NCBI RefSeq assembly: GCF_009697385.1 | Contig: NZ_VUNL01000009.1 | Location: 1-64,000 of the forward strand | DNA from: Wylensekiella montiformis | GTDB lineage: Bacteria; Bacillota; Negativicutes; Selenomonadales; Selenomonadaceae | Length of the DNA stretch: 64,000 nucleotides | Direction: 5' to 3' | Shown: one piece after another, positions 9,176-16,323 of the stretch | How the letters are laid out: every line of letters begins with the position of its first letter | How positions within the stretch are numbered: the stretch's first letter is position 1 | Notes under the pieces: model-generated | Seen by the model: only the letters and a program-made list of their open reading frames with translations | Told to the model about the DNA's origin: nothing | The model's database searches: none | Program-made: the position numbers and the translations under genes

Positions 9176-9850
9176 GTGTTGAAAAAAAGGCGCCTTCGGG
9201 CAGCGATGGTGCTCATCCTTCTGCTTGCAGTGAGCGCGATCGGTTTTTCCTGGCAGTCGGAGCGTACTCCGGAATATGCCATGAAACAGCTTATGGAGGG
9301 AATGCGCACAAGAAATTCCCGTCAGGTGGAGTTGTATGCGGATGTCAGCAGTCTGATCGAGACGAGCTACGACGCCGGCACGAATCTTCTGGCGGAACGG
9401 ATACAGGAACTGCAGCGGGAATATCCGCAGGACTGGTTTTTCCGACATGATACTGCGTTTATGCGGAATTATATTGCCGACCGGCGCGACGAGGATATCT
9501 TGTTTATTCATCAGATTCTGGTATTCTATATGGATCCGGACATGACGCCGATCAGCCGGATGGATGGGCAAGCCCGATGGGCGGCGGATGAAATCGAGCA
9601 GTTTGAAACGAATTATACGGTAAGGCTGGGAGAAGTGCGCAGGCACGGAACGGAAGCGACCGCTGCTTTGGAGATTCGGGGCAGGGATACGGACTATGGG
9701 CGGCTGGTTCCGCAGCTGACGGTCAAGATTCGGCTTCGTCGGCAGGCGGACGGACACTGGCAGGCTGTAAGCGTGGACAATGTGGATGAGCTGTTTGCTC
9801 CGGTGGTCCGGGGGGTTGAGGATTACTGGACGCTTCAGGGATGGCAGTAA
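9176..9850 (+). CDS. DUF2939-like membrane-anchored protein
   Basis: A 224-residue protein with a Lys/Arg-rich start and one hydrophobic segment (about 6-25), predicted to be anchored with the rest outside the cytoplasm. The region TPEYAMKQLMEGMRTRN...ELYADVSSLIETS resembles the DUF2939 pattern (short helix pair followed by V/D-x-SLR-like), a family of uncharacterised exported proteins. GTG at 9176 is chosen because GGGAGAGGA stands 4-7 bases before it. An ATG at 9149 in frame lies upstream of that site. Function unknown. It follows the SGNH hydrolase gene closely. Confidence 0.65.
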   Translation: MLKKRRLRAAMVLILLLAVSAIGFSWQSERTPEYAMKQLMEGMRTRNSRQVELYADVSSLIETSYDAGTNLLAERIQELQREYPQDWFFRHDTAFMRNYIADRRDEDILFIHQILVFYMDPDMTPISRMDGQARWAADEIEQFETNYTVRLGEVRRHGTEATAALEIRGRDTDYGRLVPQLTVKIRLRRQADGHWQAVSVDNVDELFAPVVRGVEDYWTLQGWQ

Positions 9851-10001
9851 CCGGATGAATTTTCTATAGGAGGCAGGAGTCGAAGCGCGTTTGTCGAATA
9901 CACTATATCAGAGATGGTGATGGGAAGATGCGGATGGTATCTTCTGTCTATGGAGGGGATTTAGCGAAAAGGATACGAGTGCAGGGAAAGGGGAGAACAT
10001 A

Positions 10002-10415
10002 ATGAAATATGAATTTACCGATGATTATCTGACAGGGATCGAGTTTATTGATCAGGAACATGCGCATCTCTTTGAGATTGCCAATGAGACGTATGATCTT
10101 CTGACCGATAATCTTGTTACGGATAAATATGATCGGATCGTCAGCTTGCTGGAAGAGTTGCGCGAATATACCAAGACGCATTTTGCGCATGAAGAGGAAT
10201 ATATGGAGAGTATCCATTTTCAACATATTTGGAGTGAACGTCATGCGCATATTCTCTTCGTAAAAAAGTTAGAGGAGGTCGATCTGCAAAAGGTGGATGA
10301 CAGTCAGGATGAATATATTCTTGAAGTTCTGGACTTTCTGGCCAAATGGCTGACGGGGCATATTAAAGGAGCGGATAAACGCATCGGTGTAGCTGCCGGA
10401 ACAATAAAGCAATAA
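10002..10415 (+). CDS. bacteriohemerythrin
   Basis: The 137-residue protein is a complete single hemerythrin domain. The diiron ligands are visible in order: His in IDQEHAHLF, His and Glu in HFAHEEEYM, His in ERHAHILF, and His/Asp in LTGHIKGADKR. The protein binds O2 at a non-haem diiron site; in anaerobes and microaerophiles it serves as O2 sensor, scavenger or carrier (family knowledge). AAAGGGGAG lies just before the ATG. It has its own terminator behind it and is a stand-alone gene, which fits an oxygen-defence role in an anaerobe. Confidence 0.93.
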   Translation: MKYEFTDDYLTGIEFIDQEHAHLFEIANETYDLLTDNLVTDKYDRIVSLLEELREYTKTHFAHEEEYMESIHFQHIWSERHAHILFVKKLEEVDLQKVDDSQDEYILEVLDFLAKWLTGHIKGADKRIGVAAGTIKQ

Positions 10416-10442
10416 AAAAAGAGCCGAAAGGCTCTTTTTTTA
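10413..10442 (+). terminator. bidirectional terminator
   Basis: GAGCC (10421-10425), GAAA tetraloop, GGCTC (10430-10434), flanked by A7 on the left and T7 on the right. It serves the hemerythrin gene on plus and the CxxC gene on minus. Confidence 0.85.
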
Positions 10443-10462
10443 TTGAGGGATAAACCAGCTCC

Positions 10463-10810
10463 TCAAAGCAGCTCGTCTTTGTGATCGAGAATGGTCCTGC
10501 CTGCCATGCAGGCAGGGCAGAAACAGGTGTCGCCGCCGTCGGCTTTTACCTGTTTTGCCTGAGCCAGCATGGCTGCTGCCTGATCCGCGCCGAAAAGCTC
10601 TTTGGCTTGTTCGGAGGCGAAAAAGGGAATGACCTCGTCGATGGACTGAACATCCTGCTCGAGTTCCCGGATCAGTTTTTCCGCAGCGGCGTGTTCGTTT
10701 TCTTTTCCCACAGCGTCCAGATAGGCGCGGGCTGTTTGGCGAAGCCCTTCATAGCAGCTTGGTGCATCGATAACGTCCTGAACCTTTTGACGGAGTTCGT
10801 TTTTTGTCAT
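10463..10810 (-). CDS. small helical protein with C-terminal CxC-x2-C cluster
   Basis: A 115-residue, mostly helical acidic protein ending in a cysteine-rich tail (DTCFCPACMAGRTILDHKDELL) whose CFCPAC spacing could bind a metal or form a redox disulfide. Small proteins of this look are found in Firmicutes genomes, sometimes under a misleading Hsp90 label, but nothing here resembles the Hsp90 ATPase. It is a single gene with GAAAGGATG before its ATG. The function is unknown; metal or redox sensing is an inference from the cysteines only. Confidence 0.75.
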   Translation of the reverse strand: MTKNELRQKVQDVIDAPSCYEGLRQTARAYLDAVGKENEHAAAEKLIRELEQDVQSIDEVIPFFASEQAKELFGADQAAAMLAQAKQVKADGGDTCFCPACMAGRTILDHKDELL

Positions 10811-10958
10811 GGCGGATACATCCTTTCTTTGTTTATAGATGTAATATAATTTATTACTTATTCATCCATAGCTTAGCATAGATTTCAGGCGTTGTCAATC
10901 GATATGTTTCAGCAACAGGCCAGTTCCATAGGAATATGTATCGTGTGGAATAGGCAGC

Positions 10959-10987
10959 TTGACGGATAGGAAGAAATATTATATGAT
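10959..10987 (+). promoter_or_regulatory. promoter of the YezD gene
   Basis: -35 TTGACG (10959-10964), 17-base spacer, -10 TATGAT (10982-10987). It implies a 5' leader of about 80 bases before the ATG at 11072. Confidence 0.7.
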
Positions 10988-11028
10988 AAATAAAACAAAT
11001 TAAACATATTTTGATACTATGAATTGGC

Positions 11029-11048
11029 CATTCGACAAACGAAAGCCT
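11029..11048 (+). promoter_or_regulatory. leader motif shared with the carrier-protein operon (copy 1)
   Basis: CATTCGACAAACGAAAGCCT lies in the 5' leader of the YezD gene, 23 bases before its start codon. TTCG and CGAA can pair around ACAAA. A copy with one changed base sits at 14687-14706 in the leader of the thiocarboxylate sulfur operon. Role unknown; an RNA or operator element for sulfur control is inferred. Confidence 0.5.
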
Positions 11049-11071
11049 GCGGCAGCTCATGGGGTGATGAT

Positions 11072-11419
11072 ATGGCAAAAAGGAAAATCGCGCAGGGGGA
11101 GATACCCGCCGATGTCATGGCGGAGATCCTGCGGATGCTTCAGAAGATCCGCTTTGGCGAGGTGATCCTGACGGCGCAGGATGGCGTGTTGATTCAAATG
11201 GAGTGGAGTGAAAAGCTGCGGCTGGATTGCTGGGGAGATCAGCGGGAAAAAGCTGACTGGCCGCCCGGGACAATCCGATGTGTGGCCGGGCATATCCGGC
11301 AGGAGTTTGCGCATTTGCAGTTTGGGCGTCTGGTTATTGTAGTGAAGCAGGGCAATGTACTGCAGATGGAACGGACGGAAAAACAGCGGTTTACGGGAAT
11401 GTACGGCGAAGGAATTTGA
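11072..11419 (+). CDS. tandem YezD-family protein (two DUF2292 domains)
   Basis: The 115-residue protein contains two copies of the YezD/DUF2292 unit, normally a single domain of about 50 residues. Copy 1 (about 11-52) reads ILRMLQKIRFGEVIL...DGVLIQMEWSEKLRL. Copy 2 (about 68-112) reads IRQEFAHLQFGRLVI...QGNVLQMERTEKQRF. The family pattern is a helix, (I/L)xFG-V-I, a short hairpin and a closing Q-M/I-E-x-TEK-R. YezD genes are usually found near sulfate or cysteine/thiamine genes and are thought to take part in sulfur metabolism, but no biochemistry is known. Here the gene precedes the thiamine and thiocarboxylate operons and shares a leader motif with the latter. The start follows a modest GGGGTGAT site. 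Confidence 0.8.
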   Translation: MAKRKIAQGEIPADVMAEILRMLQKIRFGEVILTAQDGVLIQMEWSEKLRLDCWGDQREKADWPPGTIRCVAGHIRQEFAHLQFGRLVIVVKQGNVLQMERTEKQRFTGMYGEGI

Positions 11420-11420
11420 T

Positions 11421-11448
11421 TTGCAATTTTTATCAAAGTGTGTATAAT
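11421..11448 (+). promoter_or_regulatory. promoter of the thiamine operon
   Basis: -35 TTGCAA (11421-11426), 16-base spacer, -10 TATAAT (11443-11448) with a TGTG before it. It lies just upstream of the TPP riboswitch. Confidence 0.7.
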
Positions 11449-11467
11449 GAAAGTAACAATCGTATAA

Positions 11468-11575
11468 CAAGGGGAGCTTGTGGGCAGAGGATGCAAAGCA
11501 GGCTGAGAGGGAGTTTGAGACTCCGACCCGTAACCTGATTTGGATAATGCCAACGTAGGGATGAGCAATGGAATT
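11468..11575 (+). promoter_or_regulatory. TPP riboswitch (THI element)
   Basis: The classic blocks are present in order: GGGGAGC (11471-11477), GCTGAGAGGGAG (about 11502-11513), ACCCGTAACCTGAT and TGGATAATGCCAACGTAGGGATG ending near 11572. This is the thiamine pyrophosphate aptamer. An intrinsic terminator starts 12 bases later, so it should act by premature termination of the thiS-thiG-thiH-thiE mRNA when TPP is high. Confidence 0.96.
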
Positions 11576-11587
11576 TGCATATTCGGT

Positions 11588-11615
11588 GAGACTGTCCGTC
11601 GGGCAGTCTCTTTTT
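11588..11615 (+). terminator. attenuator terminator of the TPP riboswitch
   Basis: GAGACTG (11588-11594) pairs with CAGTCTC (11604-11610), followed by TTTTT. It lies between the aptamer and thiS, the normal place for the expression platform. Confidence 0.88.
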
Positions 11616-11686
11616 CTTGTGGGTTAAAAAAAGAGCGTATCAGGCCGGAATGTCAGGCCTTCCTGCATGATGAGGGAGGAAATGTG

Positions 11687-11902
11687 ATGGTAAAAATCAA
11701 TGGAGCGAAACAGGATGCCGACGGGTGCACGGTGGCGAAATGGCTGGCAGAGGCCGGCTATGACAGCCGTGCCGTAGCCGTGGAGTACAATGATGTGATT
11801 TTACCGAAGGAGGATTACGGCAGCACGGTGCTTCGGAACGGGGATGTCGTGGAGATCGTCTGTTTTATGGGCGGCGGCTGCGGCTGCCGTAAGGATGGCT
11901 GA
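11687..11902 (+). CDS. thiS: ThiS sulfur-carrier protein with C-terminal extension
   Basis: A 71-residue beta-grasp protein of the ThiS family ([10 protein letters not shown]..., [20 protein letters not shown]). It donates the thiocarboxylate sulfur to the thiazole ring made by ThiG. Unusually, the reactive Gly-Gly is not the end: the protein runs on as [10 protein letters not shown], with two cysteines. ThiS must end in Gly-Gly to be adenylated, so trimming is likely needed, and a JAMM protease gene lies 4 kb downstream. No thiF is in this operon; the E1-like protein at 15023 may serve. GGGAGGAAATGTG precedes the ATG. It is the first gene behind the TPP riboswitch. Confidence 0.88.
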   Translation: MVKINGAKQDADGCTVAKWLAEAGYDSRAVAVEYNDVILPKEDYGSTVLRNGDVVEIVCFMGGGCGCRKDG

Positions 11903-11933
11903 TTCTGTATTTGGAAAGGGAGCGTTAATTGTT

Positions 11934-12713
11934 ATGGCAATGAATGAAGAAGATACGTGGAGTCTGGGCGGACATCGGTTTCATTCTCGGTTTATTCTCG
12001 GTTCGGGCAAATATTCCCTGCAGCTGATAGAAGCGGCGGTGAAGGATGCCGGTGCGGAGATTGTGACATTGGCGGTCCGGCGCGCGAATACGAAGAAGAA
12101 GGAAAACATTCTGGACTATATCCCTTCCGGAACGACGCTGCTGCCGAATACTTCCGGCGCCCGCAGTGCCGAGGAAGCGGTGCGCATTGCCAGACTGGCT
12201 CGGGAACTCGGATGCGGGGATTTCATAAAAATTGAAATTATGCGCGATTCGAAGTATCTGCTGCCGGACAATCAGGAGACCATCCGGGCTACGGAGCAGC
12301 TGGCAAAGGAAGGGTTTGTCGTTCTCCCCTATATGTATCCGGATCTGAACGTGGCGCGGGATCTTGTGCAGGCTGGCGCGGCGGCAGTGATGCCGCTGGC
12401 GGCTCCGATCGGCTCCAATAAAGGACTGGCTACAAAAGAGTTTATCCAGATTCTCATTGATGAGATTGACTTGCCGATTATTGTCGATGCGGGGATTGGA
12501 AAGCCTTCTGAGGCCTGTGCGGCGATGGAAATGGGCGCGGCGGCGATCATGGCTAATACGGCGCTGGCGACAGCCGGCAATCTGCCGATGATGGCAGCTG
12601 CGTTCCGTGACGCGATCCGTGCGGGGCGGAACGCTTATCTGGCGGGACTCGGGCGCGTCCTGACGCGCGGTGCGTCGGCTTCGGATCCGTTGACCGGTTT
12701 TCTTAGGGACTGA
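11934..12713 (+). CDS. thiG: thiazole synthase ThiG
   Basis: The 259-residue TIM-barrel protein joins 1-deoxy-D-xylulose 5-phosphate, dehydroglycine and the ThiS thiocarboxylate to form the thiazole of thiamine. Family landmarks: FILGSGKYS at the start, [19 protein letters not shown], the Schiff-base Lys in [28 protein letters not shown] and [11 protein letters not shown] for phosphate binding. Length is normal. The ATG at 11934 gives the usual family start and has AAAGGGAGCG upstream. It lies between thiS and thiH in the TPP-regulated operon. The protein should work as a complex with ThiS. Confidence 0.96.
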   Translation: MAMNEEDTWSLGGHRFHSRFILGSGKYSLQLIEAAVKDAGAEIVTLAVRRANTKKKENILDYIPSGTTLLPNTSGARSAEEAVRIARLARELGCGDFIKIEIMRDSKYLLPDNQETIRATEQLAKEGFVVLPYMYPDLNVARDLVQAGAAAVMPLAAPIGSNKGLATKEFIQILIDEIDLPIIVDAGIGKPSEACAAMEMGAAAIMANTALATAGNLPMMAAAFRDAIRAGRNAYLAGLGRVLTRGASASDPLTGFLRD

Positions 12714-12725
12714 GGGGGCAGTATC

Positions 12726-13991
12726 ATGAACGAAGAAACAAAGGAAAATCATTTTTTTGTCGATTCTGAGAAGCTCAGCGAAAAGGCATTGGCTAAAAAG
12801 CATCAGCTGGAAACCGACCCTTCCTGCCGCCGTGATCCGATGGAATATTTTCCGGAAATGGAACAGATTTCTTCGGATGTGCGGGATAAGGTTGTCGCAC
12901 AGATGGGGTCTTATGACTATACCCGTTATACGGCAGCAGACGTGCGCCGCGCACTGAACCATGAAACCTGCGGCGTTGAGGACTTTAAGGCGCTGCTGTC
13001 GCCGGCTGCTGAACCGTTTCTGGAAGAGATGGCTCAGCGGGCGCGGCGGGAAACCGGCCGTCATTTTGGCAATACCGTATATTTGTTTACGCCGCTTTAC
13101 ATTGCCAATTACTGTGAGAATTATTGCGTGTACTGCGGGTTTAATTGTTACAATGATATTCAGCGTCTGCAGCTCAACGCGGAACAGATTGAACATGAAA
13201 TGAAAGTCATTGCTGACAGCGGCATGGAGGAGATCCTTATCCTGACTGGGGAAAGCAAGACGAAAAGCAGCGTGGAATACATCGGCGACGCCTGCCGGAT
13301 GGCCAGAAAATACTTTAAAAATGTAGGGCTGGAGATTTACCCGGTCAATACGGAGGAATACCGGTATTTGCATGAGTGCGGCGCAGATTATGTCACCGTG
13401 TTTCAGGAAACGTATGATTTGCAAAAATATGAGACGCTGCACCTCATGGGACATAAACGGGTATGGCCGTATCGTTTTGAAGCGCAGGAACGGGCTTTGA
13501 TGGGCGGCATGCGCGGCGTTGGCTTCTCGGCGCTGCTTGGACTGTCGGATTTTCGCCGGGATGCTTTGGCGACGGCGCTGCATATTTGGTATCTGCAGCG
13601 CAAATATCCGCAGGCCGAATTTTCGTTGTCCTGTCCGCGCCTGCGGCCGATCATCAACAATGAAAAAATCAATCCGCTCGATGTGGGAGAGAAGCAGCTG
13701 TGTCAGATTCTCTGTGCATATCGGATTTTTCTTCCGTATGCCGGCATTACGGTATCTTCACGGGAAAGCGCGGCGTTCCGCAATGGCATTGCACGGATCT
13801 GTGCGACGAAGATATCCGCCGGAGTGTCGACAGGAATTGGCGATCATGAGGAAAAATACACGGGACGGGAAGAAGAGGAGACGGGCGACGCACAGTTTGA
13901 GATTTGCGATACGCGCAGCTTCCGCAAGATGTATGAGGATATGAGCAGCGAGGGGCTGCAGCCGGTGCTCAATGATTATTTGTATGTCTGA
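12726..13991 (+). CDS. thiH: 2-iminoacetate synthase ThiH (radical SAM)
   Basis: The 421-residue radical SAM enzyme cleaves tyrosine to dehydroglycine (2-iminoacetate) for ThiG in anaerobes. The cluster motif CENYCVYC (CxxxCxxC) is near residue 132-139, followed by GFNCYND typical of ThiH. The BATS-like C-terminal region is present (LSCPRLRPI, ITVSSRESAAFRN, SAGVSTGIGDH). Presence of thiH rather than thiO fits an anaerobe. It begins 12 bases after thiG and overlaps the next gene by 8 bases. Confidence 0.95.
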   Translation: MNEETKENHFFVDSEKLSEKALAKKHQLETDPSCRRDPMEYFPEMEQISSDVRDKVVAQMGSYDYTRYTAADVRRALNHETCGVEDFKALLSPAAEPFLEEMAQRARRETGRHFGNTVYLFTPLYIANYCENYCVYCGFNCYNDIQRLQLNAEQIEHEMKVIADSGMEEILILTGESKTKSSVEYIGDACRMARKYFKNVGLEIYPVNTEEYRYLHECGADYVTVFQETYDLQKYETLHLMGHKRVWPYRFEAQERALMGGMRGVGFSALLGLSDFRRDALATALHIWYLQRKYPQAEFSLSCPRLRPIINNEKINPLDVGEKQLCQILCAYRIFLPYAGITVSSRESAAFRNGIARICATKISAGVSTGIGDHEEKYTGREEEETGDAQFEICDTRSFRKMYEDMSSEGLQPVLNDYLYV

Positions 13992-14589
13992 GCGCATCGA
14001 TTGGAACAGGGTGGTTTGCGTCACAAACCGGCATCTTTGCGATGGCCCGCTGGAAGAACGGATGAAGCGCATCGCTGCCTGCCGTCCGAGGGCGGTTATT
14101 CTGCGGGAGAAAGACATGGACGAGAGGGAATATGAGGCCCTTGCGGCGCGCATGATACCGATTTTTCGCTCGCAGGAGGTTCCCGTTATTCTGCACAGCT
14201 TTTTCTCTTCCGCTGTCCGTCTTTGCCCGGATGGGCTTCATTTGCCGCTTTCGCTGCTTCGCAGAACCTCTCCGGCCCAGCGCCGCCGATTCCGGGTGCT
14301 GGGAACATCCTGTCATTCCCTGACTGACGTTCAGGAGGCGGCTGCGCTTGGATGCAGCTATATTCTGGCCGGTCATATTTATGCCACCTCGTGCAAACAG
14401 GGCTTGCCCGGGCGCGGTATTGATTTTTTGGCGCAGGTCTGTGCGGCTTCGCCTGTGCCGGTTTATGCGATTGGCGGGATCACGCCGCAGCGCCTGCCGG
14501 AGGTATTGCGGGCCGGTGCGGCGGCTGCCTGCGTGATGAGCGGTCTGATGAGCGGTGAATTATGGCTGGAAAAGGCGGAGAAAAGCTGA
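13984..14589 (+). CDS. thiE: thiamine phosphate synthase (ThiE/TenI family)
   Basis: A 201-residue TIM barrel of the ThiE/TenI superfamily. Landmarks: VVCVTNRHLC start, VILREKDM, DGLHLP, LGTSCHS, the phosphate loop region ILAGHIYATSCKQGLPGRG and PVYAIGGITP. ThiE couples HMP-PP and thiazole phosphate to thiamine phosphate; TenI is a thiazole tautomerase and looks alike. The TSCKQGLPGRG segment keeps the layout of active ThiE (T-x-x-K), so ThiE is favoured, though TenI function cannot be excluded. The start ATG 13984 overlaps the thiH stop, implying translational coupling. It is the last gene of the TPP-controlled operon. Confidence 0.8.
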   Translation: MSERIDWNRVVCVTNRHLCDGPLEERMKRIAACRPRAVILREKDMDEREYEALAARMIPIFRSQEVPVILHSFFSSAVRLCPDGLHLPLSLLRRTSPAQRRRFRVLGTSCHSLTDVQEAAALGCSYILAGHIYATSCKQGLPGRGIDFLAQVCAASPVPVYAIGGITPQRLPEVLRAGAAAACVMSGLMSGELWLEKAEKS

Positions 14590-14597
14590 TAGGCAGG

Positions 14598-14626
14598 TTG
14601 ACATTTTCTTCATCACGGTGTATGAT
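14598..14626 (+). promoter_or_regulatory. promoter of the thiocarboxylate sulfur operon
   Basis: A near-consensus site: -35 TTGACA (14598-14603), 17-base spacer, -10 TATGAT (14621-14626). It sits right behind thiE and implies a 5' leader of about 180 bases before the carrier gene at 14817. Confidence 0.8.
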
Positions 14627-14686
14627 AGCACTATCGAATTACAAAACATATAAAAATAATAGGAATAGATGGTGCAAACCGAAGGT

Positions 14687-14706
14687 CATTCGAAAAACGA
14701 AAGCCT
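14687..14706 (+). promoter_or_regulatory. leader motif shared with the YezD gene (copy 2)
   Basis: CATTCGAAAAACGAAAGCCT, differing in one base from 11029-11048, lies about 55 bases past the expected transcription start. The rest of the leader (14632-14816) holds no ORF that I support. It includes TTCG/CGAA self-pairing here, further short GC helices near 14720-14745, and a GGGCTTTTTTG tract at 14787-14797 that could be a weak terminator. A regulatory RNA is inferred but no known riboswitch class fits. Confidence 0.5.
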
Positions 14707-14816
14707 ATGGGAAACACGAAGCCTGTTCGGAATCCGCAGCAGCATGTTCTGTTTTTGCAGAGACCCGGCCGGTGTGTTTTTCATGGGCTTTTTTGTGCTA
14801 TTAGGAGGAGAAGAAC

Positions 14817-15026
14817 ATGAAACTTACTGTTAATGGGAATCCGCTGGAACTCGACCATGCTGTCAGTGTACGGGAGCTGTTGACCGTGGCGAAGGCAGAA
14901 CAGCCGGACTATGTCACAGTACAGCTCAATGGGGAGTTTGTCGATCACGCAGGATTTGATGATACGGTGGTAAAAGATGGTGATACAGTGGAATTTCTTT
15001 ATTTTATGGGAGGCGGTGCGCGGTGA
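14817..15026 (+). CDS. ThiS-like sulfur carrier for sulfide assimilation (HcyS-like)
   Basis: A 69-residue beta-grasp carrier. It starts MKLTVNGNPLELDHAVSV and ends FMGGGAR, so two or three residues follow the Gly-Gly that must carry the thiocarboxylate. The neighbours are an E1-like activator (15023, overlapping by 4 bases), a JAMM protease, a sulfite reductase and a TusA-like protein. This set matches the protein-thiocarboxylate homocysteine route described in Wolinella (HcyS, HcyF, HcyD with Sir and MetY). The carrier would be trimmed by the protease, adenylated by the activator and loaded with sulfide. GGAGGAGAAGAAC precedes the ATG. A role in thiazole synthesis instead is possible, but ThiS already exists in the operon upstream. 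Confidence 0.82.
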   Translation: MKLTVNGNPLELDHAVSVRELLTVAKAEQPDYVTVQLNGEFVDHAGFDDTVVKDGDTVEFLYFMGGGAR

Positions 15027-15844
15027 GCAGTACGCTGACGAATGAACAGATTGAGCGATATTCTCGTCATATTATTCTTAAACAGGTTGGGGGAAAAGGG
15101 CAGGAAAAGCTTTTGAACGGAAAGGTACTGGTCATCGGTACGGGAGGCCTTGGCGCGCCGGCTGCGATGTATCTTGCCGCCGCAGGCGTGGGGCATATCG
15201 GTCTGGTCGACTTTGATGTGGTGGATTTATCCAATTTGCAGCGACAGATCATCCATCAGACGAAAGATGTCGGCAAACCGAAAATTCTGTCCGCTGAGGA
15301 GACTATCCATGAGATGAATCCGGACGTTGCGGTTCACACATATCATGAGATGGTCCATGCCGCAAATATCCGGGATATTATTCGCGATCAGGACTATGAT
15401 TTCATCATCGATGGCACAGATAATTTCCCGGCGAAATTTCTCATCAATGATGCCTGTGTCTTTGAGAAAAAAGCGTATAGCCATGCCGGTATCATCCGGT
15501 TTCAGGGACAGCTTATGACCTATGTTCCGGGACAGGGGCCGTGCTATCGCTGCGTGTTTCCGACGATGCCGCCGAAAGACGCCGTACCGACCTGCCGGCA
15601 GGCCGGCGTGCTCGGGGTCATGGGCGGGATTATCGGTACGCTGCAGGCGACGGAAGCGCTGAAATACCTCCTCGGAATCGGCGATCTGCTGACCGGCTTT
15701 TTGCTGACGTATGATGCCTTGACTATGACGTTCCGCAAGATCCGGATCCCGCGCAATCATGACTGCGCCGTCTGCGGTGATCATCCGACCATCACGGAGC
15801 TGATCGATTATGAACAGCCGTCCTGTGATCTGCGCACGCACTGA
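15023..15844 (+). CDS. ThiF/MoeB/HcyF-type E1-like adenylyltransferase
   Basis: The 273-residue protein is a complete E1-like domain. It shows ERYSRHIILKQVGGKGQEKL, the nucleotide loop VLVIGTGGLGAPAA, DFDVVDLSNLQRQ and DGTDNFPAKFLINDAC. A four-Cys zinc site is formed by YRCVF / CRQAG-type and CAVCGDH cysteines. It adenylates the C-terminal glycine of ThiS-like carriers and exchanges AMP for sulfur. It starts at GTG 15023, overlapping the carrier stop (GTGA), so the two are translationally coupled. It is the only E1-like activator in the sulfur block and may serve both carriers. ThiF, MoeB and HcyF cannot be told apart by sequence alone; context favours HcyF. Confidence 0.9.
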   Translation: MSSTLTNEQIERYSRHIILKQVGGKGQEKLLNGKVLVIGTGGLGAPAAMYLAAAGVGHIGLVDFDVVDLSNLQRQIIHQTKDVGKPKILSAEETIHEMNPDVAVHTYHEMVHAANIRDIIRDQDYDFIIDGTDNFPAKFLINDACVFEKKAYSHAGIIRFQGQLMTYVPGQGPCYRCVFPTMPPKDAVPTCRQAGVLGVMGGIIGTLQATEALKYLLGIGDLLTGFLLTYDALTMTFRKIRIPRNHDCAVCGDHPTITELIDYEQPSCDLRTH

Positions 15845-15876
15845 TGCCGGCGGCGAAAAAGAAAGGAGCTAAGGCC

Positions 15877-16290
15877 ATGCCGATACATTTGCATTTAGAG
15901 GATTATCTGGCAATGGTACGTCATGCGCGTGATATGGCCCCGGTTGAGGACTGCGGGCTTATCGGCGGACGCATAGACGGTGAGGATAAAATCATAGAAA
16001 AGGTTTTTTATCTTACCAATGTTGACCATAGCGAGGAACATTTTTCCCTGGACCCCAAAGAACAGTTCGATGCGGTCAGGGCGCTTCGCGAACAGGGGCT
16101 GGAGCTGCTCGGAAATTGGCACAGCCATCCGGCAAGTCCGTCGCGTCCGAGTGAAGAAGATAAAAGACTGGCCTTTGATACGAAAGCGAGTTACTTGATC
16201 CTGTCCCTTCATGGCGGGGAGCCGGTGCTCAATAGTTTTCAGATCAGCCGGGATAAAACCGTGACGAAAGAGGATTTGCGGATACGCTGA
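15877..16290 (+). CDS. JAMM metalloprotease (HcyD/Mec+/CysO-peptidase type)
   Basis: A 137-residue single-domain JAMM protein. The Zn motif is NWHSHPASPSRPSEED (HxH-x7-S-x2-D), with the catalytic Glu region in VEDCGLIGGR. Such stand-alone bacterial JAMM enzymes next to ThiS-like carriers remove residues behind the Gly-Gly or release amino acids from the carrier (QbsD, Mec+, HcyD). Here the adjacent carrier ends GGGAR and the thiamine carrier ends [10 protein letters not shown], both plausible substrates. ATG 15877 was chosen because GAAAGGAG lies 8 bases before it; an ATG at 15844 in frame has no ribosome site. Confidence 0.88.
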   Translation: MPIHLHLEDYLAMVRHARDMAPVEDCGLIGGRIDGEDKIIEKVFYLTNVDHSEEHFSLDPKEQFDAVRALREQGLELLGNWHSHPASPSRPSEEDKRLAFDTKASYLILSLHGGEPVLNSFQISRDKTVTKEDLRIR

Positions 16291-16323
16291 AGGGAATCCT
16301 GTTTGTTTTAGGAGGAGTTTTAA

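Noticed and set aside
14660-14715. c-di-GMP-I (GEMM) riboswitch before the carrier operon
   Set aside because: GGTGCAAACC and ACGAAAGCC resemble parts of the GEMM core, but the second helix and the GGCCTA region are missing, and the other copy of the shared motif (11029) lacks the GCAAACC part.
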